DNA of 64,000 nucleotides, taken from the NCBI GenBank assembly GCA_023014335.1, contig JAECYW010000007.1:2480001-2544000 (forward strand), in the 5' to 3' direction. This DNA is from Galerina marginata. Lineage: Eukaryota > Basidiomycota > Agaricomycetes > Agaricales > Galerinaceae. Made by a program: the position numbers and the translations under genes. Below the pieces are notes generated by a model that searched no databases, was not told the origin of the DNA, and saw only the letters and a program-made list of their open reading frames with translations. Every line of letters begins with the position of its first letter. Within the stretch, counting starts at the first letter, position 1. Below are positions 1-10,921 of this stretch, one piece after another.

Positions 1-312
1 TCGGCACATCCAAGGCTTGGCCGACGGCCGAGGCAAAGCCAATGGTCATCAAGACAAAGTTCTTTTTATCTCGTTAGTCAGAGTAAATTACAAATGAAAT
101 GAATTACCAACCAATTCCAGCTGCAAAAAAGCTTGCATCCACCAAGGTTGCGTAATGGTTGTTTGGGTCATCTTGATTAGAGCCGCCCTGAAGCGTGATT
201 CAAAGTACCATACGATGACCTGGACATTATAATGCATAGCGCGACTAGCTCCATGTTGAAGAGACAAGAAACCAAATGCTTTCACCTCTCGAGGGTGGGG
301 GTATTCTGCCAT
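1..312 (-). CDS. Partial hypothetical protein, 3' part off the left edge
   Basis: A reading frame starts with ATG at 310-312 (MAEYPHPREV) and continues to 108, where a GT donor occurs; a short 38-nt intron (70-107) then joins in phase to a second exon running off the window (DKKNFVLMTIGFASAVGQ). It lies on the same strand as the KDZ transposase and begins 78 nt after that gene's stop codon, within the GCCGA-rich segment, so it is probably another passenger gene of the element. I do not recognise a domain. The visible part is about 90 residues, with a hydrophobic stretch at its visible C-terminal end. The very short intron makes the splice model tentative. Confidence 0.4.
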
Positions 313-389
313 GGTTCAAATCAGAGATCAGATTAGAGATAATCGGCCGCAGCCTCGGAGTACGATATTGCGATATTAAGATTATATAA

Positions 390-3300
390 TTACATCGGCG
401 AAATATATTGGGGGCACGTGTGTTTAAAGGCACGCTCGGCGACAATTGCATGTCTATGCCACATCATACTTTGGCGAGTAGCATAGGCTTTCGCACCTTC
501 GGGGATTGTTTGCATACATGCAGCATCCCACCATAGCTGCCTTTTGTTCAAAAAATAACGTACTGTCCATTGCATCTCATAAGTGACCAATATCACTTCT
601 TCCTGCCAACGATGTTTTTGGGCTCTTGCACGGAGCCAATGAATGCGTTTAACTGATATATGATGAATAAATTAGCTTGTTCAACGTTAGATTCATTAGC
701 TTACATTCCGTCAGTGTTAAAGGATCGGCATCGGCATCGGCATTGGTTGCGGCCTCGGCGTTTGCATCTATATTCAATAAAAACCAGCGGGAACTTTGCC
801 ATATCCAGGGAAGTGTAAGTGAAGTTGAGCCCGGTGCATTGGGTCGAAGAACTGCTGTACTTGCACGCAGGTCGTCCCTGGACAGTGGCCGAAAATTGCT
901 CAGAAAAACGGCGTCGCAATCCAGTGCGACAAGACGGCTTCGGCAAATGGAATAAATTCTGGCATGCAGGACAAGTTTGTGTTTCATGGATTTGACTCTT
1001 TTTTGCGCAGCTGTACGGACACTCTTGCGGACGGCGTTGCGAATGACATGGGAATACTGGAAGGAGAGGTCGGCTATGAAATCCCGAAGCCGATGAACTT
1101 GAATGATTGCTTGTTGTTTACGGTATCGAATCTCGACCTCTGCGGCATTGCCGACGGTAAAACCTGTGGAGGGTAGGTTTATCTTTTGTCGCTCCACTCG
1201 AGGAATCTCCTCTACAACTGGGCCACGGCGTCGGCGTCGGCGTGAAGGCCCATCTGACGGCGTCGGCTCCGGCTCTGATTGAAGTGAAGGCAGGTCCTCA
1301 GTTTCACGAGTGTCGTCGAATTCAGCTTCATTTGGAACAGGAATAGGCGTGACGGCAATGGCTTCATTACCAGCGCCTGCAGTTTCACGGAGATTTTGCA
1401 GTTTGAGGAGCATTGGAACAAGTGCCTGTCGCAGCTGTTCAATTGTTTGCCGGTCATCTTCATGAGGATGCGCGCCAAGACGTCGGACTTTATCCTGTAG
1501 GTCAATCCTATGCAATGTCAGTAAGAAATCGCATGGTTAAACATATAACGGACTGTTTTTCCTCAATCAACAGGCCAAATTCAATCCACTTCTCGATCGC
1601 CGTCAGTTCCGCGAACGAAGCCGACGCCGAAGGGACGGGGAGGTCCATTGCCATGCGGTCAGGCAAGTTGGCGGCATAAATGTCCATTGCTGTGATGTCT
1701 GTTTGCCGCAAGCTCTCTGCCCGCACCACCTGAAGTTCCCAAGCATTGAGCAAGCTGCGATCAACGTTGGTGGCAATGTCGGCGTAGTATTGGTCGGCCT
1801 GATTTGACATTGCCGAGCCGTCAAGGTATTTGGTACAAAGATATTCAGTCATTCCCAGCATTTTCTTGTGATTTGAATCAGTTGTGTGGTCGTCCAGAAT
1901 TTCTGCCCGATGAGGAATTGTGGCCGTCGATGCTATCGGCCCCACGCTATTCAGCCCCGACCAATTTGACTCCAAAATTTGACCTCCAACTATGCCAGAC
2001 CCAGGGATAAATGTAGTATTATAACGAAAGAAACAATCATCCTTGTGAGCATGGACATGGAAAAGATCAATAGCGCGTTCAATGGTAAGTCCTTCAGGAA
2101 GCCGATCGCCGATGCGTTCCAAAAGATGGACAATGTACTGACACACAATGTCATAAATGAAGAGGAGGCCCTGCGCAGGATCAATTTTGAGGATTTTTAG
2201 GACCTGGAGGAAGGCAAAATCAACATATTTTTGTTGCTCCCCTTTAAACATGTTGACGAGGGCATTCGGCACGTAGCAGCCGTGCCGAGCACAAACAATG
2301 GCAATAACGCCGGTAAGATCACAGGCATGGGACGCTAGTAGTGCGTTTGTAATTGCCCGAAATGTGTTTTCGCAAGGGGCTTTCTAGGCAAGCACAATGT
2401 ACAGTCAGCTTTGTCGCCGATCCGTTATCAGCGGCATCGGCATCGGCATCGGCATCGGCACCAGCAACCACCAATGAAAGGAGGAACTCACCGTATATCT
2501 TTCAATAGCTGTAGCAACAAAATCAATATAATCTTGTTGATTGGGCATTATCCCACCACCATCATATAGCCAGATATCATCGTTTGTTTTCTGCCTAAAA
2601 TGTGTTTGTTTGAAATTCCCGTCGGCAACAGTCTGAAGACGAAACACAAAGCTATCAAAAATTAACTGCGTGATTCCACCGTAAGCTAATGGAATGTTAC
2701 CGGTTGGGATCCAATTTCCAATTCGCAGGCAAATTCGCGCCGGGTTGTGGGCAAGTTGGACAAAAATTTGCTAGTGATCCCGGGGGTGGATTACAGGGGT
2801 CCTCCGTTTTGTGTCCATAACCCGCCCATTTGAGCTTTTTCATCCAGCGCCACAAACGCGACATGCGCCGAAATTCATGATAAAGATTGACCACCTCGCC
2901 GTTGCCGATCGGCAATGTGAGTCGGCGTAGAAGGTGATAAAACTGGTACGCCGAAGCTTTTAATTCTAGGTTGGATAGTCGGAAGTAGTCCATCAATTCA
3001 GTCGTAAAGATGGTGCGAATTCTTGTAAAGCTTGCAGGCAGCAACCCACAGGCAATCAGGTCCAGAGGAACACTGTCGGCGCCATGACAGTTGCACGTTG
3101 CGATTGCGAGGTGATGGATGCCGTTTGTGTGGAGGATCCGCACATAAGTATTATTCAGTCCGTCCGTGTGTGGCCGCTTTGGAATGGAGGTCTCTTCAAA
3201 CATGTTGGCCGAATCATCTTCCATGTCCATAAGATGAAGGTCATGAGTTTCTACAGTTGGTTCATCGAACCCTCCACCTAAGTAGTCCGACAGTCCTTCC

Positions 3301-4319
3301 ACATCGGCCTCGGCGCCGACGGCCTCGGCATTGTCTTCACCATCATAGTAGCCATTGGCCTCGGCGTGGCTATCTTCGTTCTGGTGATACATGTCAAGCC
3401 AATGAAAGAACTCGGTGTCTGAGACCCGATCCTGTTCCCATTGATCATCTGGGCCATTACCCCACTGGGTGTGGTTGGGCGCCTCGTCGGCTTCAGGAGT
3501 ATCCATGTTTAAGGTTGCTGCCGACGCCGAGTCCGTGTCCATTGCCGAGGTCGGCCATGACGTTGTCGGCGCATTACTAACTGACGCCTTCCCTTTGGAT
3601 CGTGCGGTTCCCTGTAGCTTTTGTTGCTCTTCCTTATCCTTCAATTTCTGGAGCCGTTCAAGATGTGCTGCTTGGAATTTCAGGCTTTCACAAACACTGT
3701 CGCCGACATGGTGCCGAATAAGCATATATGTTCCCACTTCCCACAACGCCGCTCGGCGCCAGTGAGTGCCCGTCCAATATTCAATTCGATGAAGGGGGTT
3801 TTCCTGGTGGATTATTCGCATGCAATGCCGACATTTTGGCAAGCCCAGAGAACAGTCAATGCACCGCCAGACAGCCCAATGCGTTTCCGAACAATGTGTA
3901 CACTTTCTCATATTCTCAGGGAGCGTTTCCCGGCTTAGGCTCGCCTGAAGAATGTCACCTATGCGGTCCACAAATTGCTTGACATAGTCCCGTTGTCTCT
4001 GATGTGGACGAGGATTAATGTTGGTTTTTTCTACTTCAAATTAGCTAACCTTTGTACGCCGAAATGTTGCCGGCGGTTCTTCAACGGGTGGAGGCTCGGC
4101 GTCCACACTGAAGTCAATGAAGTCTTCCTGGTTCGAGACATTTGGCAACGAACTCTTTTGTTCGGGAAGAGGCTCCAGGGGAACGAGGATTGAGACGGTT
4201 TTGTATTGCCCAGACGGTGTTAGAACAGACATCTTCTTGTGGGTCACCACATCGGCCGCTTGAAGGTCTTCGTCTACCTTTTTCCTTCGTCTCTTAGCGG
4301 TTGCAACGATGGCGGGCAT
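390..4319 (-). CDS. KDZ transposase with CxC2-type cysteine cluster
   Basis: Six exons (4319-4050, 3998-2701, 2651-2492, 2383-1554, 1507-705, 652-390) sum to 3624 nt, an uninterrupted 1207-residue frame with GT/AG introns of 46-108 nt. Near residues 100-190 lies a cysteine cluster (KCTHCSETHW, CIDCSLGLPKCRHC), the CxC2 type associated with KDZ transposases, followed by FCPTCPQPGANLP. The core has the expected acidic residues: VADGNF (first Asp), LLFIYDIVCQY (second Asp) and QILESNWSGLN (Glu), together with the family-typical CARHGCYVP, FHVHAHKDDCFFRY, STATIPHRAEILDD, STAVLRPNAPGS and EMQWTVR. It should cut and integrate DNA for this element. The start is the first ATG of the exon. The frame is intact, so recent activity is possible. 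It shares a short upstream region with the divergent gene at 4496. Confidence 0.9.
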
Positions 4320-4495
4320 ATTGGATGTCAGCAAGAATAGACAGTCACATCCTTGAATTCACGGAATGATACAGTTACAACATGAGGATTAAGTGAGGCA
4401 AAACAGACACGAGGTTTAAATGAGGCAGCCCGAAATGCACCTGCGCCAGTAAATCACTAACCGTCCTCCCCCCGTCAAATCTCAGTCTCTCTCAC
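4320..4495. promoter_or_regulatory. Divergent promoter between KDZ transposase and the gene at 4496
   Basis: Only 176 bp separates the two start codons, so both promoters must share this interval. It is pyrimidine-rich just before the 4496 start (CAAATCTCAGTCTCTCTCAC), a common feature upstream of fungal starts. No TATA box stands out. The arrangement suggests co-expression of the two genes, which is an inference from spacing. Confidence 0.5.
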
Positions 4496-6560
4496 ATGGA
4501 TAACGTTCTTGACCCACCAGTCGTCCGCCCACGGAAAGTAAGAAAGGATTGTACGTACTCGGCGCAGGAAATGCAGCAGATTCTACCCTTCAAAGAGAGT
4601 TACATCAATGCCGCAACCTCGAGCGAACGAGTCTTTATTCTCAAACACCAAATTTTGGCGGAAATGTTTAACTACTGGGAGACAATTGGGACAACACCTC
4701 TTACAGAAGAAGACAGCAAAGCATGGTCGAAGGTGGCCATTGTACTGTCATTCCTATTTATCGTTAATGCCGAGCTTTTGCAGGAGCTTTCGGACTGGTG
4801 CTCAAACAACTGGCGAACGGCGCACCCTGTAGCCCGAAAAACAAATTTCTTTCGACCTCGAAGAAGCGAAATTGTCTGGCGTACCAAGTCCGAAGAAGTA
4901 TGGAAAGAAATTGCTAGTTTATTGGAAGTCGAAACGGCGACATCGGCAACGCCGGGATGGTTTGAAGTCCGGACAAAGGCAATCAAGATGGTCTACAGTG
5001 CCATGAGCGACGCCGAGAAACGGGAAGTTGAGGAAGAAAGAGATAAGATTGCCAACGCAGGATACGAGCCCGAGATTCAAAAAAGGTGAGTCTTTACTGC
5101 CTGACGCCGAAGCCGACGCATAAATGTCGCCGCTTAGTATGGCAGAGAAGTATGCGACCAAAAGAATACATCAAACAATGGAGGAGCAATTCAAAGAAAT
5201 GGGAATGAAGTCTTTTGTTGTTGTTGCATACACCCGACTTGATGGAAAGCTGGATGTTGACACGTATGTTGCCGACGCCGACGCCGACGCCGAGCTTCCA
5301 TTCCTAATTGTTGCCACTTTCAACAGATATGATAGAATGGCCGAGCTCATGGGTGTTCCGGGCACTACGTTTGAGGACGCATTTCCTGCAGTTGTATCTC
5401 AGCTAAAGAATTGTGTCACCAAATATGTTCAAGGCCTGGAGACCAGGGCGGGTCTAAGAGTGGGGCCGGCCGGCACCGGCATTGAGAGTGGTCAAGTCAC
5501 CGTAATGCTCGAAGTAACAGATACTGGATTTCCAATCCTACCTGAAGTATTCCCTAAGACCTGGAGAAAGCCACATTGGGAGATGCTGTTCCTTGCATTC
5601 ATGGGTCAACATTACAGTAGGTGACCTGTTTCGTCAGTTATTGTTACTGGGGCCCATACAGACAATTTAGAATTGGCCATGAAGGGAGGAACCAAGCACA
5701 TTCCATATCTCCAACTCACCGGCAAAGAGTCAGAGATTATCGAGGGCAAGTATCTTATTGCTAATATCAAGATGCAGCATCCCCGTAATACTCATATGGC
5801 CGACCTCGAATTATTGTTTGATCATCTGCAGAAAAGGCAACGCATTTACGGCGCAGAAGATACCTTTAGATTCAAGCTTGTTTGGGATCGCAAGTCATCG
5901 TCATTGGTGCCGGCCCAATACCCTCAACCTGGTCATGATGCTGCAATGGGGGCTGACGCCGACGCCGACGCCGACATAATAGTTGATGCCGATTCGGGGA
6001 AAAAGAAACGGAAACGCCGGAAGGCGTCTACCAGAAAAGGAAAACAGGTTGCCAAAGGACATGCATCTGGAAGCCCAGTGACTGCAGCACAAGGCATCGA
6101 CGAAGAGTTGGTCATGGTGGATCAAACGGTTGCCGACAAAATCTTTGCCAATGGAACGCCGATGCCGGTGCCGGTCAACGGTCCTGCCGATGGGCTTCCC
6201 CAGTATGCCATTAGTGCTCAGCTATACAACGAATATTTAGCAAATAACGTGGGAGAATCATTGACTCAAGCAACCAACTCAACCTCCGTCCAACCAATGA
6301 TTGACCCTGCGCTTCTTGCCGAATCGGCACCGGCGAAAAAAGCAAGACCTCAACCTCGCCGATTACGTGCCCCACGGGCAACCAATCTAGACATTTTACC
6401 GACACCAAGGCCGACTCCTACTCCTGTGCCTGATGACCTTGGAAATCTAAACACAGCTGGTGTACGTCGTAGTCAACGTACAGCTGTCAATCATCAGAAT
6501 GCCGAGGCCGGACCTTCGAATACCAATAAGGGAACGAGAGGGGGCAAGAAACTTAGATAA
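4496..6560 (+). CDS. Unknown KDZ-element passenger protein, divergent from transposase
   Basis: Four exons (4496-5085, 5138-5263, 5327-5616, 5662-6560) sum to 1905 nt, a clean 634-residue frame. The N-terminal third is mixed alpha-helical, including YSAMSDAEKREVEEE, which loosely recalls the end of an HMG-box but is too weak to name. The C-terminal third is low in complexity, with a lysine/arginine-rich patch (KKKRKRRKASTRKGK, likely nuclear localisation), an acidic Ala-Asp tract coded by GCCGAC repeats (about 5957-5976), and an end reading RRSQR ... GPSN ... KKLR. Intron 2 also consists largely of GCCGAC repeats. The C-terminal pattern recurs in the convergent gene at 6686-9854. I do not recognise the family; a nuclear, DNA-associated role is an inference from the basic tracts and neighbours. 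Confidence 0.75.
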
Positions 6561-6563
6561 CAT

Positions 6564-6613
6564 ATGGACTATTTACACAAAATGAGATATGTACAGCGGT
6601 GTAAATAGTCCAT
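6564..6613. repeat. Perfect 15-bp inverted repeat in the shared 3' region
   Basis: ATGGACTATTTACAC at 6564-6578 is exactly inverted at 6599-6613 with a 20-nt loop. It starts four bases after the stop codon of the 4496 gene and lies before the stop of the convergent gene (6686). A transcript from either side would form a stem-loop in its 3' untranslated region. Confidence 0.8.
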
Positions 6614-6685
6614 GCAAGTATGATATGTATATTGAAAAAAAAAAGCCGACCCCACTCGGCATCGGCAATTCCACAATCCACCAAC

Positions 6686-9600
6686 CTAACTGCGTAGCTT
6701 CTTGTTGGAAGGGCCAGTCTCCTGTTCCGCTCCGTCGGCACGCTTACGCCGATTTGATGACCCCGACGACGCTGTGGCTGGTGGGTCCTCGGGGAGGGGC
6801 GATAACATTCTCGGCGAACGGCGTACTCCACCAGGAGGGGCAGGTGTCGGGGTTCGTGACCCACGCGGCTTCGGCGAGCGGGGCTTCGGCGCACCAACGA
6901 CGGGAGGTTGCAAGCCTACCGATTCTGGAACCTCGTTGTCCTCAGCTGGCTCAGCCGTGGCAAGGGTGGTGTCAGGCGAGGCGGCGTTCGTGGTTTGCAT
7001 GGCATCCGGATCAGGAGTCAGAGGTTCGGAGGGGGGGGGAGATGGCTGGGAGGGCACAGCTACCTCACTGGCAGGTGGGGGTTGTGCTGAGGGGGCGGGT
7101 GCAGTGGAGACGAGTTCTTCCGGAGACGGTGTGGGCGGAATCACATGCACGGCTGGCGTTCGGGGCTCGGCGTCGGCGTCGGCGTCAACTGTCTCGGCAT
7201 CGGCACCACGAGCAGTCCCTCCGTTGTGTGCTCGAGACGCAGGGGGTGGCATTGCGGCTGCATCCCTCTCTTCATTGACGGAGGCGCTGCGGTCACATAT
7301 TACCTGATTTGCTTCAGGTGCAATCGTGTTCGTCGCCGTGGTGGAGTTGGAAATCGGGGCCGCTGCGATAGCCGTCGGCGTCGTGGTCATCTTTACCACA
7401 GTGTCGATGGCGACACCGGGAGGAAGCTGCGCAGGGGAAGACACGTCCAGTGGTGGATCCCGAGACTCACCAGACCCCTCTGCACTGGGAGGGAGTTGGG
7501 GTGGAGTGGTGTTGTCGGCTTTGTGTTGCGATGCCGAGGCCGAGGCCGGGAGGTTGAGGAATTCACGGTGGACAAATTCTTCGAGCTTGGCCATGGTGTC
7601 GAACATTTCGAACATGCCGGGCTGTTGATTACGGATAAAGTCGAGCATGACCCCAAAAATTTCATGGGTGTCACTCATGAGCCGACCCATGTAATCCACG
7701 GTCCCCATAATTTCGTCCATGCGAGTCTCCAATTCGCCGACGCGCACCTCCATGGGAACGCCGGCCTTTCGCATGTGCTTCAATGATCGCTTGTGCACGA
7801 AGGGAAGGTGATCCGAGAGGGTGTCTACACGCTGTGCGACCGACTCAATCAACCTGTTGATTCGGATGTCCTCGTCGACCTGCTCGTCGGCGTCGACATC
7901 GGCGTCGGCGTTGTGCGCAGCTTCTTCATCGTCGGCCTCGGCCTCGGCCTCGGCGTTGGGCTCAACGCCTTCATCTTCTGAATGACAGGATTGTTAGCTT
8001 GCATTGTAACCACAGTAAGACAATGAATACATACCGTCCATACTCGCCTCCAGTGCTGCAAATGTGGTGGTGGGCGTCTTCCCCCTCGCATGGGCCGCAC
8101 GCTCCCGTTTTGCTCTCCCCGAGACCTCGGCCTCGGCATCAGGCTCAACCGCACCTGTGGTCTTCCCCTTACCTTCGGCCCCCTCATTATCCCGCGCTCT
8201 ACGTGGAACCTGAACATATGGAACGGTGCGAGGGCCCATCCCACCGTCATCGGATTCTACAAGAAATTGTTAGTTTGGCTTTCCTGGGACACTCAGATTG
8301 ATTCAGCTGACCTTTTGCTCGACCTTTGCCTTTCTCCTCCTTCGAGAATCGCTGAGGTGATCCCTCACGAAGCACACCGTCAGGAACGGGACCTGAAGCC
8401 TTCTGGCGCTCTTCCCGAAGCTCGGCAGCCAGCGCAGAAGGAAGGCCCTTGCGTTTGACCGTTTTTTGCGGCGCTTTCGCAATATCAGCCGCGGGTGAGG
8501 GGAGTTGCTTCGACGATTTCGGGGGACCAATCATCATTGGCTTCCCCACAGCCTTCGGCCCAATCCAGACCGGGGTCGGCTTCGGCGTGGTCGCCTCGAC
8601 GCTCGGCTTCGGCGTAGACTTCGATCGAGATGGCTTGCGTGGAGGGGCTTTGGTGTGGGTGGTCTTTTGGCGTTTCCCTGGCCGTTTCTCCTCATCGTCA
8701 TCGTCTTCGCTGTCCTCGCTTTCCACACTGTCCTCCGACGACGATGTCTCCTCCGGAACGGTGGCAGGCGTCTTCGGCGCTTTACGAGGCCGAGCTCCAG
8801 AACTTTCCCCCTTGTTAGCGGGGAAAGCGACGCCATTGCATCCCACCTTCGCCTTCCCGCAAGCGTAGCAGGCCTTCCTTCGTCCCTTGTTGGCCTGCTC
8901 AATGCACTCGACCCCATCCCTGACGCATCTCGCGCACGGCGTTTGGAAAAGCCTGTTGCCCGGCAGCGTGGGCTTCCGTTCATTCTTCTTGTCTTCGGCG
9001 GGAGGGCGAGAGGCCGGGGCAACTGAAGGAGGTGCTGCACTCGGCGTGGCGGCTTTGGAAGCTCGGGGGTCGGCGCGTGGCTTCCTCGACGATGACGGGG
9101 GGGGGGCTTCGGCAGCTCGGGGTTCGGCGCGTGGCTTCTTCGACGATGACGCCGCGGGGGCTTCTTGAGGTCGAGACCCCGATGAGCGTGACGGGACCCG
9201 TCGTTCGTCTTCATCTGGCGACTGGGGGGGCAGTGGGGTGGTTTTGCGTTTGGTTCGGCGTACGCTCGGCCCGACGGATGGCTGACGCTCGGCGTTGGGC
9301 CTCATAGACAAAGTGGAGGGTGGGGGACGAAGGGTGGTGGCGGGGTGGAGGCTGAGGGGACCCGGGGCTCCTAATGTTCCAAAAATGCCGGCGGGGTCAT
9401 TGGGGTCGACGATGTCACTGGGGTATGGTCCCTGGATGCACACGGGCGGCGCGAGCTCCTTGTCGAACGCGACCAGCTTCGCGTATTGGTCGTGCAGAAA
9501 CGCCGGCTCGTTCACACCGTAGCCCGAGGACAGGTGGGCCTTTAACTCCTTGTAAAAATTGAAACCAAAGCATGTCCGATCGAATATCTCGGCGATGGCT

Positions 9601-9854
9601 TCGGCTTCGGGTCCAGCTTTCCCCTGCTCGTACAAGGCGTCGAATTGGTGCTTCATCTCTCTGATGTCCCTCTGGTTATTAATGAAAGGATTTGGTAAGT
9701 TATGATGGAGAGTGTTTGAAGTGATCAAACTTACCATGCCGGCACGGATGTCGCTGAGGCACTTCACGACGTTCTTGTTGGCCAGCGCGAAGCGCACGAG
9801 CCCGTCGGCTGCCTCAATGGTGCGGAGAACGTTGGCGGCGGTGAGTGAAGACAT
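6686..9854 (-). CDS. Unknown KDZ-element passenger protein with mid-protein Zn2Cys6 cluster
   Basis: Exons 9854-9735, 9671-8312, 8256-8035 and 7977-6686 sum to 2994 nt, an uninterrupted 997-residue frame. The N-terminal 150 residues are helical. Around residue 270 a cysteine array (CARCVRDGVEC, an 11-residue spacer, CYACGKAKVGC) fits the fungal Zn2Cys6 spacing C-x2-C-x6-C-x11-C-x2-C-x6-C exactly. It is unusual in lying mid-protein and not at the N-terminus. Long proline/serine/lysine-rich disordered stretches flank it, with an acidic stretch (SSSEDSVESEDSEDDDDEEK) downstream. A helical segment in exon 4 (IESVAQRVDTLSDHLPF to KLEEFVHREF) may be a coiled coil. The C-terminus RRSPR ... GPSNKKLR resembles that of the convergent gene at 4496. 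A DNA-binding regulatory or targeting role is inferred from the zinc cluster. Confidence 0.8.
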
Positions 9855-10094
9855 TGCGAGTGAATGGGGTGAGGGAAGGTTGGAACGGATTCGGCAAATG
9901 GAGTTGACGGCGTCGGCAAGGTTGGAGTTGAACGAAAAGATGAAGAAAGAAGAGAGGGAAATGGATCAACGGGCAAAACGAACATGCACGTGATTTGGTC
10001 AATTAAGTCTCACGCCTTTGTCATGTTATCTCGGCGTAATCTGACAAGTAGTCCTTATCTATTCCTCTCCTTTGCACCATCCTGTATCAATTTA
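9855..10094. promoter_or_regulatory. Divergent promoter region, 240 bp
   Basis: This spacer separates the start codons of the Zn2Cys6 gene (leftward) and the small gene at 10095 (rightward). It repeats the divergent arrangement seen at 4320-4495. No specific promoter element is evident beyond pyrimidine runs before the rightward start. Confidence 0.4.
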
Positions 10095-10921
10095 ATGGCG
10101 AATTACACTGGGCCGTCTACTCCTTCTGTTGCTTCCAATTTGCCAGGGGGTTTTGTGTCTATCATCACCTCTGACGGGCACAACTACATTGTGCCGGACT
10201 TCTTGGTTCCTGCCACTCACCTGGCCTTCCAACGGTACACCAAACGCCATGATCGAGACATTAATAAGGAGCCCGGTGGGGTGAGTATTTTTTTAATATT
10301 TTCCACTGTATCCGTCCCCAAGTTCATAAGGAATGCCATCGGCGACATCTCCTTTTTACTCGGCATTGAATTTGGCCGATGCCGATCATAGTTCTTCCCT
10401 TCGTGGTCCCTCCTAACAAAGATATGATTTCTTTGGGTAGTGTACTGATCAGTTTTTAATTCTGGTTTAGGCGGCTAATTTTTCGGAAGGTATCCCCGTG
10501 CCCCACCTGGGTGCCGAGGCAATAACTCTTCCTGCCGATCCGGTATGTTTGACCTCTCGGCACCTGCATGCATGCATCATTCACCTAGTAACCCCAGACC
10601 TTCACCGAACGGGAGCTCCTTGGGCTCCATTCCGATATTTTAGTACTTAGGGACACACTAGGACTGTCGTATAAGGATGCAGCCCATCGGCTTTACCTCG
10701 CCGAAGCCGAAAAATTAAGCACCGAAGAAAAAGCGCGTAAGGCCTTCGCACATCTCACAGCTCGTACCAGCGACGCCCTTCTACGTTTCCAAAAACAATT
10801 AGCAACCATGCATTCCAAGGTCTCCGATAATCGGCACAACGACAGCGCCGTTGACCCCGATTTGTCGGCTCTGGGCGACAAGGAACGCGGCGTTAATCGA
10901 GGAACAGCCACGGACCTTTAA
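10095..10921 (+). CDS. Small KDZ-element accessory protein, unknown function
   Basis: Three exons (10095-10280, 10471-10542, 10598-10921) give an uninterrupted frame of about 193 residues. The N-terminal part (GFVSIITSDGHNYIVPDFLV) is compact. The C-terminal part is helical and charged: LVLRDTLGLSYKDAAHRLYL followed by a Lys/Glu-rich helix and FQKQLATMHSKVSD, suggestive of a coiled coil. Intron 1 is 190 nt, long for this window, and carries several TCGGC motifs like the rest of the element. The final exon and splice sites are canonical (GTGAGT, GTATGT). I know no function for this family; its place beside the other intact genes suggests it belongs to the element. Confidence 0.7.

Noticed and set aside
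2652..2700. Frameshift in the KDZ transposase before the DGNF motif
   Set aside because: A 49-nt intron ending in GATAG restores the frame (DPNR-FVFRLQ), and all six exons then sum to a multiple of three.
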